Shown here piece by piece: positions 16,462 through 24,081 of a stretch of DNA of 64,000 nucleotides. Each line of letters begins with the position of its first letter. The first letter of the stretch is position 1. The notes beneath the pieces were generated by a model. It ran no database searches and was not told where the DNA came from. It saw only the letters and a list, made by a program, of their open reading frames with translations. A program made the position numbers and the translations under genes. The stretch comes from Microbulbifer litoralis. Its GTDB lineage: Bacteria > Pseudomonadota > Gammaproteobacteria > Pseudomonadales > Cellvibrionaceae. Location: assembly GCF_023634065.1 (NCBI RefSeq), contig NZ_JALKCV010000002.1, positions 124,001-188,000 on the forward strand, written 5' to 3'.

Positions 16462-17703
16462 TCACGTCAATACGCCCGGAATCACTTCGCTTGCATAGCC
16501 CTGGTAGTCCGGGTGCTGGTCGGCCTGCAGTGCCACCGCTGCCGTATGTATCTGGTGCAGCGGGGTGTAGGCGGCGCTGCCGGCATTGGATACACCGCGC
16601 TGGATGGTGCCGCCACCGCCGGCCATGATCAGCGGGATGTCGTTGCTGCCGTGGGCATCGCCGTTGCCCATGTCGGTGACTTCGCAGACGATGGTGCTGT
16701 CGAGTATGCCCCGGTCCCGCAGGCGACTGATCAGGAAGGCCGACAGGCTGCTCAGGTGGGCGCGTGTCTCCCGGTAGTGCGGGTAGGTGGGATCGCCGCC
16801 GTTGCCGCCGTGGATGGACGAGTGATAGGTGTCCTTGAAATCCAGGTAGGGCAGTGCGAACTCGGCGCCGTCGTTACCCAGCGCCAGCGAGCAGGACGCC
16901 GTCAGGTTGCATTCCAGTGCCAGCGCGATGATGTCCGCCTGCAGTTCCGCCTGCTGCTGGAAGGTGGAAAACTCGATCGGAAATGGATCGGGCGCGGTGG
17001 CACCGCCGCAGGACAGGCCGCCGCCGGCCAGGTCCTGCAGGCGTTGCTGGGTTTCCTCGATGGCGGTCAGGTGCGAATCCAGCCGCTGCTGTTCGTAGTT
17101 GCCCAGTTTCGTTTTCAGCGCGTTGACCGCCTCCAGGTGCGCATCCACCGCGTTCAGCTTGGGATCGCCACCGCCGCCCTGCAGGTTGCCGAACAGGTGG
17201 TTGAAGGCATTGAACGGGTTGTCTTCAAACGGCACTTCCGAGCCGTTGTCCTTGGTCAGGGTGCCGTTGCCATTGCTGTGTACGCCCAGGTTGACGTAGG
17301 TGAAGGGCAGGTTGCCGCCGAGGATGCGGCCCATGTTGACGTCGAAGCTGTCGCCGCCCCAGCTGTTGTTGATGATGGTGGGCATGACGCCGTGGCCGCC
17401 GCGGTGGTGGCTCATGCTGCGCAGGAAGTTGCACTCGCCGGCGACGCCGCTGTAGGGCTGCGACATGGCGCCGAAGCTGGTCAGGTCGCTGTTGGGAAAC
17501 CAGTGCTCGGGCAGGGCGCCGTCGGGAACATAGATGATCACCGATTTGTTGGGTGCGGTCTGGGCCTCGGCCCAGCGGGACACCATCATGCCGGTGACCA
17601 GCGGCGAGGCCCGCATCAATGCCCCGCTGATACCGGCACCCGCAAAAACTTTCAGTAGATCCCGGCGTCTTTTATCAAATACGTTTTTGTATCGTTCTGC
17701 CAT
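16462..17703 (-). CDS. Tat-exported DUF1552 protein
   Basis: A 413-residue protein. The start at 17703 gives a twin-arginine-type leader, RRRDLLKVFAGAG, followed by a hydrophobic helix, so it is probably exported folded. DUF1552 landmarks include IYVPDGALPEHWFP, FLRSMSHHRGGHG, and near the C-terminus VTDMGNGDAHGSNDIPLIMAG; a late His/Asp-rich HGSND-type motif recalls sulfatase/alkaline-phosphatase-like folds. Its function is not established. DUF1552 genes are regularly found beside DUF1592/DUF1588/DUF1585 genes, exactly as here (133 bp downstream of the fusion gene). Tat export suggests an oligomeric or cofactor-bearing partner of that redox protein. Confidence 0.88.
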   Translation of the reverse strand: MAERYKNVFDKRRRDLLKVFAGAGISGALMRASPLVTGMMVSRWAEAQTAPNKSVIIYVPDGALPEHWFPNSDLTSFGAMSQPYSGVAGECNFLRSMSHHRGGHGVMPTIINNSWGGDSFDVNMGRILGGNLPFTYVNLGVHSNGNGTLTKDNGSEVPFEDNPFNAFNHLFGNLQGGGGDPKLNAVDAHLEAVNALKTKLGNYEQQRLDSHLTAIEETQQRLQDLAGGGLSCGGATAPDPFPIEFSTFQQQAELQADIIALALECNLTASCSLALGNDGAEFALPYLDFKDTYHSSIHGGNGGDPTYPHYRETRAHLSSLSAFLISRLRDRGILDSTIVCEVTDMGNGDAHGSNDIPLIMAGGGGTIQRGVSNAGSAAYTPLHQIHTAAVALQADQHPDYQGYASEVIPGVLT

Positions 17704-17742
17704 GACGTAAACCTTTTTTATTGTTAGAGCCTGTTTGGAGCG

Positions 17743-17816
17743 GTAGGGTGCGCGCGGGCAGAAAAATGCTCCTGCCTTTTTGCACTTCCGCCATCCATGG
17801 CGGTCGCGCACCCTAC
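17743..17816. repeat. Intergenic inverted-repeat element between fusion gene and DUF1552 gene
   Basis: Perfect 12-bp arms, gtagggtgcgcg (17743-17754) and its complement (17805-17816), enclose a smaller ggcag/ctgcc hairpin and a ccgccat/atggcgg palindrome. It looks like a small mobile palindromic element that could act as a transcript-processing or attenuation site inside the operon. Confidence 0.6.
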
Positions 17817-17835
17817 GATTGCGACACTTCGTTGA

Positions 17836-20800
17836 TCAGCGCTGCCATTCCTTGCGATAGCGCACCGCATCCAGCGTGCTCATGTTTTCAAGCATTGTCC
17901 GCGGACCCTGGTCCACCAGGGTGTCGGTCATATCCTGCACCGTGCACAGGTAGCCGTCCTCCTCGAGCGGGTCTAGCTCACGCCCCTCCGGGTTCGTGTT
18001 GTCGATGCTGTCGTGCCCGACTCCGAGCATGAAGCGGAACATGTTCTGGGAGACGCAGGACTGGGCACTGGGCAGTGTCGACAACACCTGGCCCAGGCCG
18101 CGGGAGCCGTCGAACTCGATCCACTCGCCGCGGTTGCTCAGCACATCCGGTGCGTACAACCGGCCGCTGGCATCGATCGCATTGCCATTCAGGTCGACGC
18201 TGCGCGGGTTGCCCACCGCGTTGAAGTCCTCCATGCCACCGCCGAGCGGGTTGATCCACTCCTGGTGGCAGTTGAGGCATGGCGACACCGACGTCAGCGC
18301 CTCGTACTTCGTGCGGTTGGTGGTGGTCGGGTCGGCGATCAGGTCCGCCAGTTCCTCGAGCCTTTCCGCGCGGCTTTCGGCGATGCCGGCGGGCGGGTCG
18401 GGCTGGTCCTGGCACAGCATGCGGCGGCGCACGCGCACGGAGCGGCGGATGGGCGAGGTCTCGGTGCGCTCGGCCCAGCGCGCCATAAAGGCACCGCTGG
18501 TGAGGATGCCGCCGCGGTCGCTGGTTGCGACCCGCTGGAAGTCGTCGCCGCTGACGTCGTCGATGCCGTAGTGCTGTGCCAGCGGGCCGTTGACGAAGGT
18601 CCAGTCGGCGTCATACAGGGAGGCGAAGGACTCCTCGCTGTTCAGCATCACCTCGGCGAAGACTTCGCGGATTTCGCGCTCCATGTGCGGCGCCACCTCC
18701 TCGAAGCCGGACCAGGTATCCGCATCCTTGGGGGATTTCTCCAGGTTGTCCGTGTCCAGCCAGCTGCCGACGAAATTGCCCATGGTGTCCCTGGCCTGGG
18801 CCAGGTCGAGCAGGCGCTGCGCCTCCTGGCGGATCTGGGCCGGCTGGCGCAGGGCGTCGTTGGCGGCCTTCTGCAGCGCGGTGTCGTCCGGTGTGGAGCC
18901 GGTGAACGAGTAGCTCAGCCAGGTGGCCATTTCGTGCGAGGTCAGTTCGAACGCGTTCGCGTCTATCTCGCCGTTGGCCGGGTTGGCCTCACCCAGTTCG
19001 TGGCGGTACAGGAACTGCGGCGACGACAGCATGGTCATCAGCGCCAGCTGGATGCCGGTGTGCACGTCGCCTTCGGTGAAGGTGCCGTTGGCCAGTTCGG
19101 TGTAGGTGGCGACTTCCCCGCTGTCCAGCGGGCGGCGGAACAGCCTGGGCGCGAAGTCGCCGATAAACTGGTCCACGCAGTCCTGGTTGAAGGTGTCGCA
19201 GTTCAGCGCCGGCGCGTAGTCGCGCGTTGCCGACCAGGCCGCGATCTCTTCCGCGGCCGTCAGGTAGCGGTCGTAGGTGCCGGTGACGATCGACGCGTGT
19301 GCATTGTTGATGAAGTAGCCCACCCTGCTGTCTTCGGCCAGGCCGTCGGCGGCCGCGAAATCGACACCCAGCAGGTCCCCGACCGTGTTCTGGTACTCGG
19401 ACCGGGTGAGGATCTTCAACTGGCGGGCGCCGTAGCGGACGATGCTGCAGTTGGGCGGCTCCTGATCTTCCCAGAAGGTGTCGGCGATGTAGTTGCCCAC
19501 CTTGTCCGCGCAGTCTGCGTCGCAGATTTGCGGCTGTCCCTGGGGCATGCTCTCCTCGATAAACCCGATCATGAAATCCAGGTCCTGGGGCGTGGTCAGC
19601 GGGATGCCCACGGAACCGCCGTCGCCGGCAAAACCGTGGCAGTGGGCGCACTGCGCGCTGTAGATCTCGGAGCCGGTCATATTGCCGGTGCCGCCGCTGC
19701 TGGAGGAACTCGAACTGCTGGACGACGAGCTGGAGCTGCTACTGGACGAGCTGCCCGAACCGCTGCACTCCGGCATTGCAAAGCTGCCGTCGTGGTCGCC
19801 CTGGAAGCCGAACGAGGTACTGCCGCCCGGCGCGAGATTACCGTTCCAGCCCACATCGCTGGCGGTGGCGGTATTGCCGGATACGCTGATGTCCACATTC
19901 CAGCTGCCGGTGACCTGCGGCGGTTCGCTGAATTGCAGCGCGATCTGCCAGGCACTGACGGCGCTGGCACCGCCGTTGGTGACGGTCACATCCAGCTGGT
20001 AACCGCTGTTCCAGATATTGTCGCCGGTGATGGAACAGGAGACGCCATCGCCGCTACCGCCACTGGAAGAGGTACTGGAAGTCGAGCTGCTGGAGGTGGA
20101 ACTGCTGCTGGACGAACTGCTGGACGAAGAACTGGAACTGCTGGAGTCGCCGCCGCCCTCTGCAACAATCCGGTGCAGGCCGCCGCCGGCGATATCCACC
20201 ACGTAGACTTCGCCGGCGTTGGAGCGGCCGAACGATGTGATACCTAGATTGGTATCCGCCAGCGGGTACATGGCGTCGGTGTAGGCCCAGATCCTGCCAC
20301 TCTGGTAGTCGCCGAAGATATAGGCCCCGCCCATGCCGGCGATCTGTGTGCCGCGGTAGACATAACCGCCGGTGATCGACTGGCCCTGGCTGTGGTCATA
20401 CTCGAACAGCGGCTCGTCGTAGGGACCGCTGCTGTTGCAGCTGTTGGCAGTGGTGTGGAAACCCTCCCGGCAGCGCCAGCCGTAGTTGCCGCCGTTCTCG
20501 ATGATATTCACTTCCTCGTATTCCGCCTGGCCCACGTCCGCCAGCCACAGTGCGCCGGTGACGCTGTCGAAGCTCCAGCGCCAGGGGTTTCGCAGGCCGT
20601 AGGCGTAGATTTCCGGCAGGCCGCCGCCGCTGGTGAAGGGGTTGTCCGGCGGAATGCCGTAGGGGGAGCCGCTGTCCACGTCGATCCGCAGCATGGAGCC
20701 GTGCCAGGTGCCGGTATCCTGGCCGTTGGCCTCCGGGTCGTTGGCGGAGCCGCCGTCGCCGAAACCGATATACAGGTAGCCGTCGGGGCCGAAACCTATC

Positions 20801-21717
20801 TGGCCGCCGTTGTGGTTGGCGTAGGGCTGCTCGAGGGTGAGGATGTCCGTGCGCGAGGCGGCGTCGAGGGCTGTGCCGCTGGCGTTCTCGCTGTAGCGCG
20901 CGATCACCGATGTCATCGGCTCGGTATCCGCGGTGGTGAACGACAGGTACACCTGACCGTTGTTCTGGTAGTCGGGGTGGAAGGCCATGCCGAGCAGGCC
21001 GCCCTCGACCGCGGTATCCACCAGGTTGGAGAGATCCAGGTAGGTGTTCTTGCTGGATGTCGCATCATTGTTGGCGTCGATCCAGTAGACGGTGCCGGTT
21101 TTCTCCAGCACATACCAGCGGGAATCGTCCCCCGGCGCCTGCATCAAGCCGAGCGGCTGGCTGAAGGTCAGGTTCGGGAAGGCCCGCTCGATTTCCACTG
21201 CCGGCGGCGGACCGCTGGGGCCGCCGCTGCCCGAGGAACTGGAGCTGCTCGACGAGGAGCTGCTGGAAGAGCTGGAACTCGAGGACGAGCTGGAACTGCT
21301 GGACGAGCTCGAGCTGCTGGAGGAACTGGAGCTGTTGCCGCCGTCGCAGACCGCCCCGCTGACGGCCGGCGTCGCCGCGCTGCCGGAACCGTTGCTGACC
21401 TGCATGCCGAACTCGGCGTACTGCCCCGGCTGGATGCTGCCGTTCCAGGACAGGTTGCCCGCGGTGTAGGGGTTGTCACCGGATACATTGGCGTTCCAGC
21501 TGTCGGTCACGGCGGTGCCGTCACTGTATTCCCATGCCACCTCCCAGCCGTCGAGGGCACTGGAGCCGTCGTTGGTGATGCGGATGGTGGCCTGGGCGCC
21601 GGAACCCCAGTCGTTGACCACCGTGTATTCACAGGTGGCCGCGATTGCGCTCTGTATCATGCTCCACGCACAGAAGAACAGAAATAACGATGATATTTTC
21701 GTGGCGGGGTTTTTCAT
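17836..21717 (-). CDS. CBM2 - PQQ-type sugar dehydrogenase - CBM2 - cytochrome c - DUF1592-family fusion
   Basis: A 1293-residue secreted protein. After a signal peptide (SLFLFFCAWSMIQSAIA) the order is: CBM2 (about 28-125; CEYTVVNDWGSGAQATIRIT, cysteine pair, W residues), about 33 serines (129-161), a PQQ-dependent sugar dehydrogenase-like beta-propeller (about 175-515; GGLLGMAFHPDYQNNGQVYL, NHNGGQIGFGPDGYLYIGFG, GLRNPWRWSFD, YGWRCREG), poly-Ser, a second CBM2 (about 560-650), poly-Ser, a cytochrome c domain with CAHCH (about 690), then DUF1587 (LTRSEYQNTVGDLLG), DUF1595 (APRLFRRPL), DUF1592, DUF1588 with a second heme motif CLNCH (about 1145), and DUF1585. It should bind crystalline polysaccharide and move electrons from a sugar to heme. 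The start at 21717 has AGGAAAT upstream. Substrate and acceptor are unknown. Confidence 0.9.
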   Translation of the reverse strand: MKNPATKISSLFLFFCAWSMIQSAIAATCEYTVVNDWGSGAQATIRITNDGSSALDGWEVAWEYSDGTAVTDSWNANVSGDNPYTAGNLSWNGSIQPGQYAEFGMQVSNGSGSAATPAVSGAVCDGGNSSSSSSSSSSSSSSSSSSSSSSSSSSSSSSSSSSGSGGPSGPPPAVEIERAFPNLTFSQPLGLMQAPGDDSRWYVLEKTGTVYWIDANNDATSSKNTYLDLSNLVDTAVEGGLLGMAFHPDYQNNGQVYLSFTTADTEPMTSVIARYSENASGTALDAASRTDILTLEQPYANHNGGQIGFGPDGYLYIGFGDGGSANDPEANGQDTGTWHGSMLRIDVDSGSPYGIPPDNPFTSGGGLPEIYAYGLRNPWRWSFDSVTGALWLADVGQAEYEEVNIIENGGNYGWRCREGFHTTANSCNSSGPYDEPLFEYDHSQGQSITGGYVYRGTQIAGMGGAYIFGDYQSGRIWAYTDAMYPLADTNLGITSFGRSNAGEVYVVDIAGGGLHRIVAEGGGDSSSSSSSSSSSSSSSSTSSSSTSSTSSSGGSGDGVSCSITGDNIWNSGYQLDVTVTNGGASAVSAWQIALQFSEPPQVTGSWNVDISVSGNTATASDVGWNGNLAPGGSTSFGFQGDHDGSFAMPECSGSGSSSSSSSSSSSSSSSSSSSGGTGNMTGSEIYSAQCAHCHGFAGDGGSVGIPLTTPQDLDFMIGFIEESMPQGQPQICDADCADKVGNYIADTFWEDQEPPNCSIVRYGARQLKILTRSEYQNTVGDLLGVDFAAADGLAEDSRVGYFINNAHASIVTGTYDRYLTAAEEIAAWSATRDYAPALNCDTFNQDCVDQFIGDFAPRLFRRPLDSGEVATYTELANGTFTEGDVHTGIQLALMTMLSSPQFLYRHELGEANPANGEIDANAFELTSHEMATWLSYSFTGSTPDDTALQKAANDALRQPAQIRQEAQRLLDLAQARDTMGNFVGSWLDTDNLEKSPKDADTWSGFEEVAPHMEREIREVFAEVMLNSEESFASLYDADWTFVNGPLAQHYGIDDVSGDDFQRVATSDRGGILTSGAFMARWAERTETSPIRRSVRVRRRMLCQDQPDPPAGIAESRAERLEELADLIADPTTTNRTKYEALTSVSPCLNCHQEWINPLGGGMEDFNAVGNPRSVDLNGNAIDASGRLYAPDVLSNRGEWIEFDGSRGLGQVLSTLPSAQSCVSQNMFRFMLGVGHDSIDNTNPEGRELDPLEEDGYLCTVQDMTDTLVDQGPRTMLENMSTLDAVRYRKEWQR

Positions 21718-22228
21718 TATTATTTCCTGCACCGTCAAGAGGTAAATGGATGCCGCCGTCGACCGGTGGCGCCTTTACTGCTTCGTAATTTCCAGGGGAG
21801 CTGGTGTCGGATAGAACAGGGGCGGCCGTCGACCGGCAACGCGTCGTTCTACCAGCTCAGCTTGAGGTGCGGAAAAAAGGTCTGGGATGATTCCTGTTTG
21901 AAGAACAGAAGAATCTCCCGGTCTTATTTTTATTGTTCGGTTTTTATTTTTTCTGTTTTGCTTGCCGGGCCCACTGTCTTTTTACTTTTTATCTTATCGA
22001 CATTCGACATCTGCTGTTGGCATTTATTCTCATTCGGCATCAATGCGACAGTTTCCGAGGTGAGCCGGGAGCCAATGTAAACGCTTCCATTTTAATCCAC
22101 AACTGTTGCAAGGGGATTTGGCGCTACTTTCATTTTGCGCTATTTGGCGGCTGGGATTATGAGAATCCGGTCACGGTAAAATGGGCTTTCCTTTTGTGTT
22201 GTCCCTTCGGAAAGCGGGCGCTGCCATA
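21718..22228. promoter_or_regulatory. 510-bp regulatory spacer upstream of the CBM2/DUF1592 fusion array
   Basis: No convincing gene. The part from about 21890 to 22190 is markedly AT-rich compared with its surroundings and would form the promoter/leader of the minus-strand fusion gene. The motif gtcgaccgg occurs twice (near 21757 and 21830). A LacI-type operator-like site lies at 22076-22089. The AraC-type regulator gene ends at the right edge. Confidence 0.5.
22076..22089. promoter_or_regulatory. LacI/GalR-type operator-like palindrome
   Basis: The sequence tgtaaacgcttcca has the CG-centred symmetry of LacI-family operators (TGnAAnCGnTTnCA), with five of seven half-site positions symmetric and ATG/CAT flanks. 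It is about 360 bp upstream of the CBM2/DUF1592 start. No LacI-family gene is in the window. Confidence 0.45.
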
Positions 22229-23293
22229 TCAGGCCGGCAGCTGTTCGCGCCGGTACTCGGTGGGAGTCCTGTTGTGGCGGCGTTTGAAGGCGGCATTGAA
22301 AGGGCTCAGGGAGCGGTAACCAATATCCAGGGCGATGGAGAGCACCGGCAGGTGTGCCTGGCCCGGGTCGGCGAGGCGCGCGCTGGCTTCGTCGATACGG
22401 AACTGGTTCAGGTATTCGTTGAAGTTGCGGTAGCCCAGGTGGCGGTTGATCAGTACCCGCAGCACGTGCTCGCGGGCATCCAGCTGTTCCGCCAGCGTGC
22501 GGATGGTGAGCCCGGTGTAGCGGTAGCCGCCGTTGTTCATGTGGGCGTGGAGCTTTTCCAACAGTTGCAGCTGGTGTTCGTCCAGCGGTTCCGGACGCGT
22601 TTCCTTATTCTCGGCGACCGCGGGGCTGTCCTCCGCTTTGGGCATCGACTCGACCAGCGCGGCCGGCGACAGCGCCAGCAACCACAGGCAGGCGGCGAGG
22701 GTCAGCAGGCTGGCGAGAACCGCGTGCAGCGTCGGCACGCCGGCGGGAACCGGCTGGTAGGAAAACAGGAATTCGGCGCAGATCACGATCAGCATATAGC
22801 CGCCCACGGCGATCAGCAGCGCCGCCCGCAGCCGACGCCGCGCGGCCACCAGGTCCGACTGGTAGCGCTGCAGCAGGGCGACCATGCCGGCGGCGATCAA
22901 GCCCAGTTTGAGCGGCTGTGAAAGTACGTAGAGCACTTCGTGCAGCAGGGAGGTTTGCGGAAAATCGATATAACCGGCGGCCACGGAGACCAGCACGGAG
23001 AGTCCCACCGGAAGCCAGCCCCAGCGCGGGAAGGATTCCCCCTCGCTGCTGAGCAGGTGTGCGAACAGCCAGAAGGCCGCCGGAACCAGTATCGTGGGCA
23101 GGTCGAGCAGGAACCCGATAAAGCGGTTCTCCAGCGGCAGCAGTGGTCGCAGCAGGTAGCAGAAAACCCCGGTGATCAGCAGGAGCAGCCAGCGCCCGGC
23201 GGCCTGTTGCCGATACCCGATTGCCAGCCGCGCCGCCGCCAGCAACAACAGGCCGCAGGCACTGCCGGAAAAAAATACAAACCACTCGCTCAT
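22229..23293 (-). CDS. Membrane-embedded AraC-family transcriptional regulator
   Basis: A 354-residue protein. About seven hydrophobic helices occupy residues 5-215, followed by a charged linker (EDSPAVAENKETRPEPLDE) and a C-terminal AraC/XylS DNA-binding domain (about 245-350; LTIRTLAEQLDAREHVLRVL, then SIALDIGYRSLSPFNAAFKR and a final TPTEYRR). This '7TM plus AraC' layout is common in marine gammaproteobacteria and lets a membrane signal control transcription directly. It lies immediately upstream of the CBM2/DUF1592 array on the same strand, so it is a reasonable candidate regulator of it; that is positional inference. Confidence 0.85.
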   Translation of the reverse strand: MSEWFVFFSGSACGLLLLAAARLAIGYRQQAAGRWLLLLITGVFCYLLRPLLPLENRFIGFLLDLPTILVPAAFWLFAHLLSSEGESFPRWGWLPVGLSVLVSVAAGYIDFPQTSLLHEVLYVLSQPLKLGLIAAGMVALLQRYQSDLVAARRRLRAALLIAVGGYMLIVICAEFLFSYQPVPAGVPTLHAVLASLLTLAACLWLLALSPAALVESMPKAEDSPAVAENKETRPEPLDEHQLQLLEKLHAHMNNGGYRYTGLTIRTLAEQLDAREHVLRVLINRHLGYRNFNEYLNQFRIDEASARLADPGQAHLPVLSIALDIGYRSLSPFNAAFKRRHNRTPTEYRREQLPA

Positions 23294-23360
23294 TTTCGGC
23301 GACCAGGGGCCGAAGGCGGGCAGTTATTGTTCCCCGATTCCTGCAATTCGCCCATTGTAC

Positions 23361-23927
23361 TCACCGCCATCGGTCTGCCCAGGCATCCAGTACCTTGCTG
23401 GAGTAAGTGTGGCGGCCGTAGCTGCCGTTGTAATAGGCCAGCGCATTGGCCAGGTTGCCGTCGGCCTTGCCGATATAGTGTTTGAGGATGGTGCAGCCGT
23501 AGCGCAGGTTGGTGTCCATATCGATCAGGTTGTCTTCCGGGCGGCCGATTTCGTTTTTCCAGAAGGGCATCACCTGCATCATGCCCTGGGCGCCGACGCG
23601 GGACACGGCGTAGGGATTGAAGGCGCTCTCGATCTGGATTACCGCCAGCACCACTTCCGGCCGCAATCCGGCCAGGGTGGCCTCGCGATGCACGGCCTTG
23701 AGGACCCGCATGCGCTCCTGGGGATCCTCGATGTAGCGGGCCAGCGGCTGGGATTTGGACATCAGCCAGACTTCTGCATCGAAGCGGTCGGCAAAGCTGT
23801 CGGCCTGGGTCACCGCGTCTTTCAGTGCGCGCTTGAGCGCCGGGTCTATCTCCGGGATCTTCTCCTGGGCCCGGGCGCCGGTGAAAAGCAGGCAGAGCAG
23901 CAGTGTGGTCAGGCTTTTTCTTATCAT
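23361..23927 (-). CDS. Lytic transglycosylase (SLT domain)
   Basis: A 188-residue periplasmic protein. The start at 23927 yields a signal peptide (LTTLLLCLLFTGARAQ). The SLT fold (about 85-188) shows the catalytic glutamate in VIQIESAFNPYAVS, then GAQGMMQVMP, DMDTNLRYGC and ALAYYNG, the standard family-1 transglycosylase motif series. It cleaves the MurNAc-GlcNAc bond in peptidoglycan, forming 1,6-anhydro ends. The short length and lack of other domains resemble MltE/Slt-C-like enzymes. It is an isolated gene between the AraC-type regulator and proS. Confidence 0.9.
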   Translation of the reverse strand: MIRKSLTTLLLCLLFTGARAQEKIPEIDPALKRALKDAVTQADSFADRFDAEVWLMSKSQPLARYIEDPQERMRVLKAVHREATLAGLRPEVVLAVIQIESAFNPYAVSRVGAQGMMQVMPFWKNEIGRPEDNLIDMDTNLRYGCTILKHYIGKADGNLANALAYYNGSYGRHTYSSKVLDAWADRWR

Positions 23928-24002
23928 GACAGCGGATTTTACGGAAAGGCGGGAGGGAAGGGCAGGGGCAATCGTGGATTGCGGGTCGGGCTGCCCGCAC
24001 AA

Positions 24003-24076
24003 TCGTCATCCCGGACTTGATCCGGGATCCAGTGTGGCACACGAGTAGGCCGGCCTGCGCCGGCATGACGAAAGCG
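24003..24076. repeat. Palindromic intergenic repeats upstream of the transglycosylase
   Basis: A tcatcccggact / tccgggatcc palindrome (about 24007-24034) is followed by a second, gccggc-ctgc-gccggc (about 24050-24065), then catgacg. Both resemble short dispersed hairpin repeats common in proteobacterial intergenic DNA. No gene lies here. Confidence 0.5.
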
Positions 24077-24081
24077 GCTTC

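Noticed and set aside
18013-20247. A long open frame (744 codons) on the plus strand opposite the fusion gene
   Set aside because: It is antisense to well-recognised cytochrome/DUF1592 coding sequence; high GC and biased codon use create long empty frames. Its product is a low-complexity Val/Ala/Gly/Arg mix.
20392-21687. Plus-strand frame with alternating Ala/Gly/Val opposite the CBM2 and dehydrogenase part
   Set aside because: Antisense shadow of the poly-serine linkers and propeller repeats.
21766-22319. Short plus-strand frames in the AT-rich spacer upstream of the fusion gene
   Set aside because: Products are Phe/Leu-rich without domain resemblance or ribosome-binding sites; composition suits a promoter/leader region.
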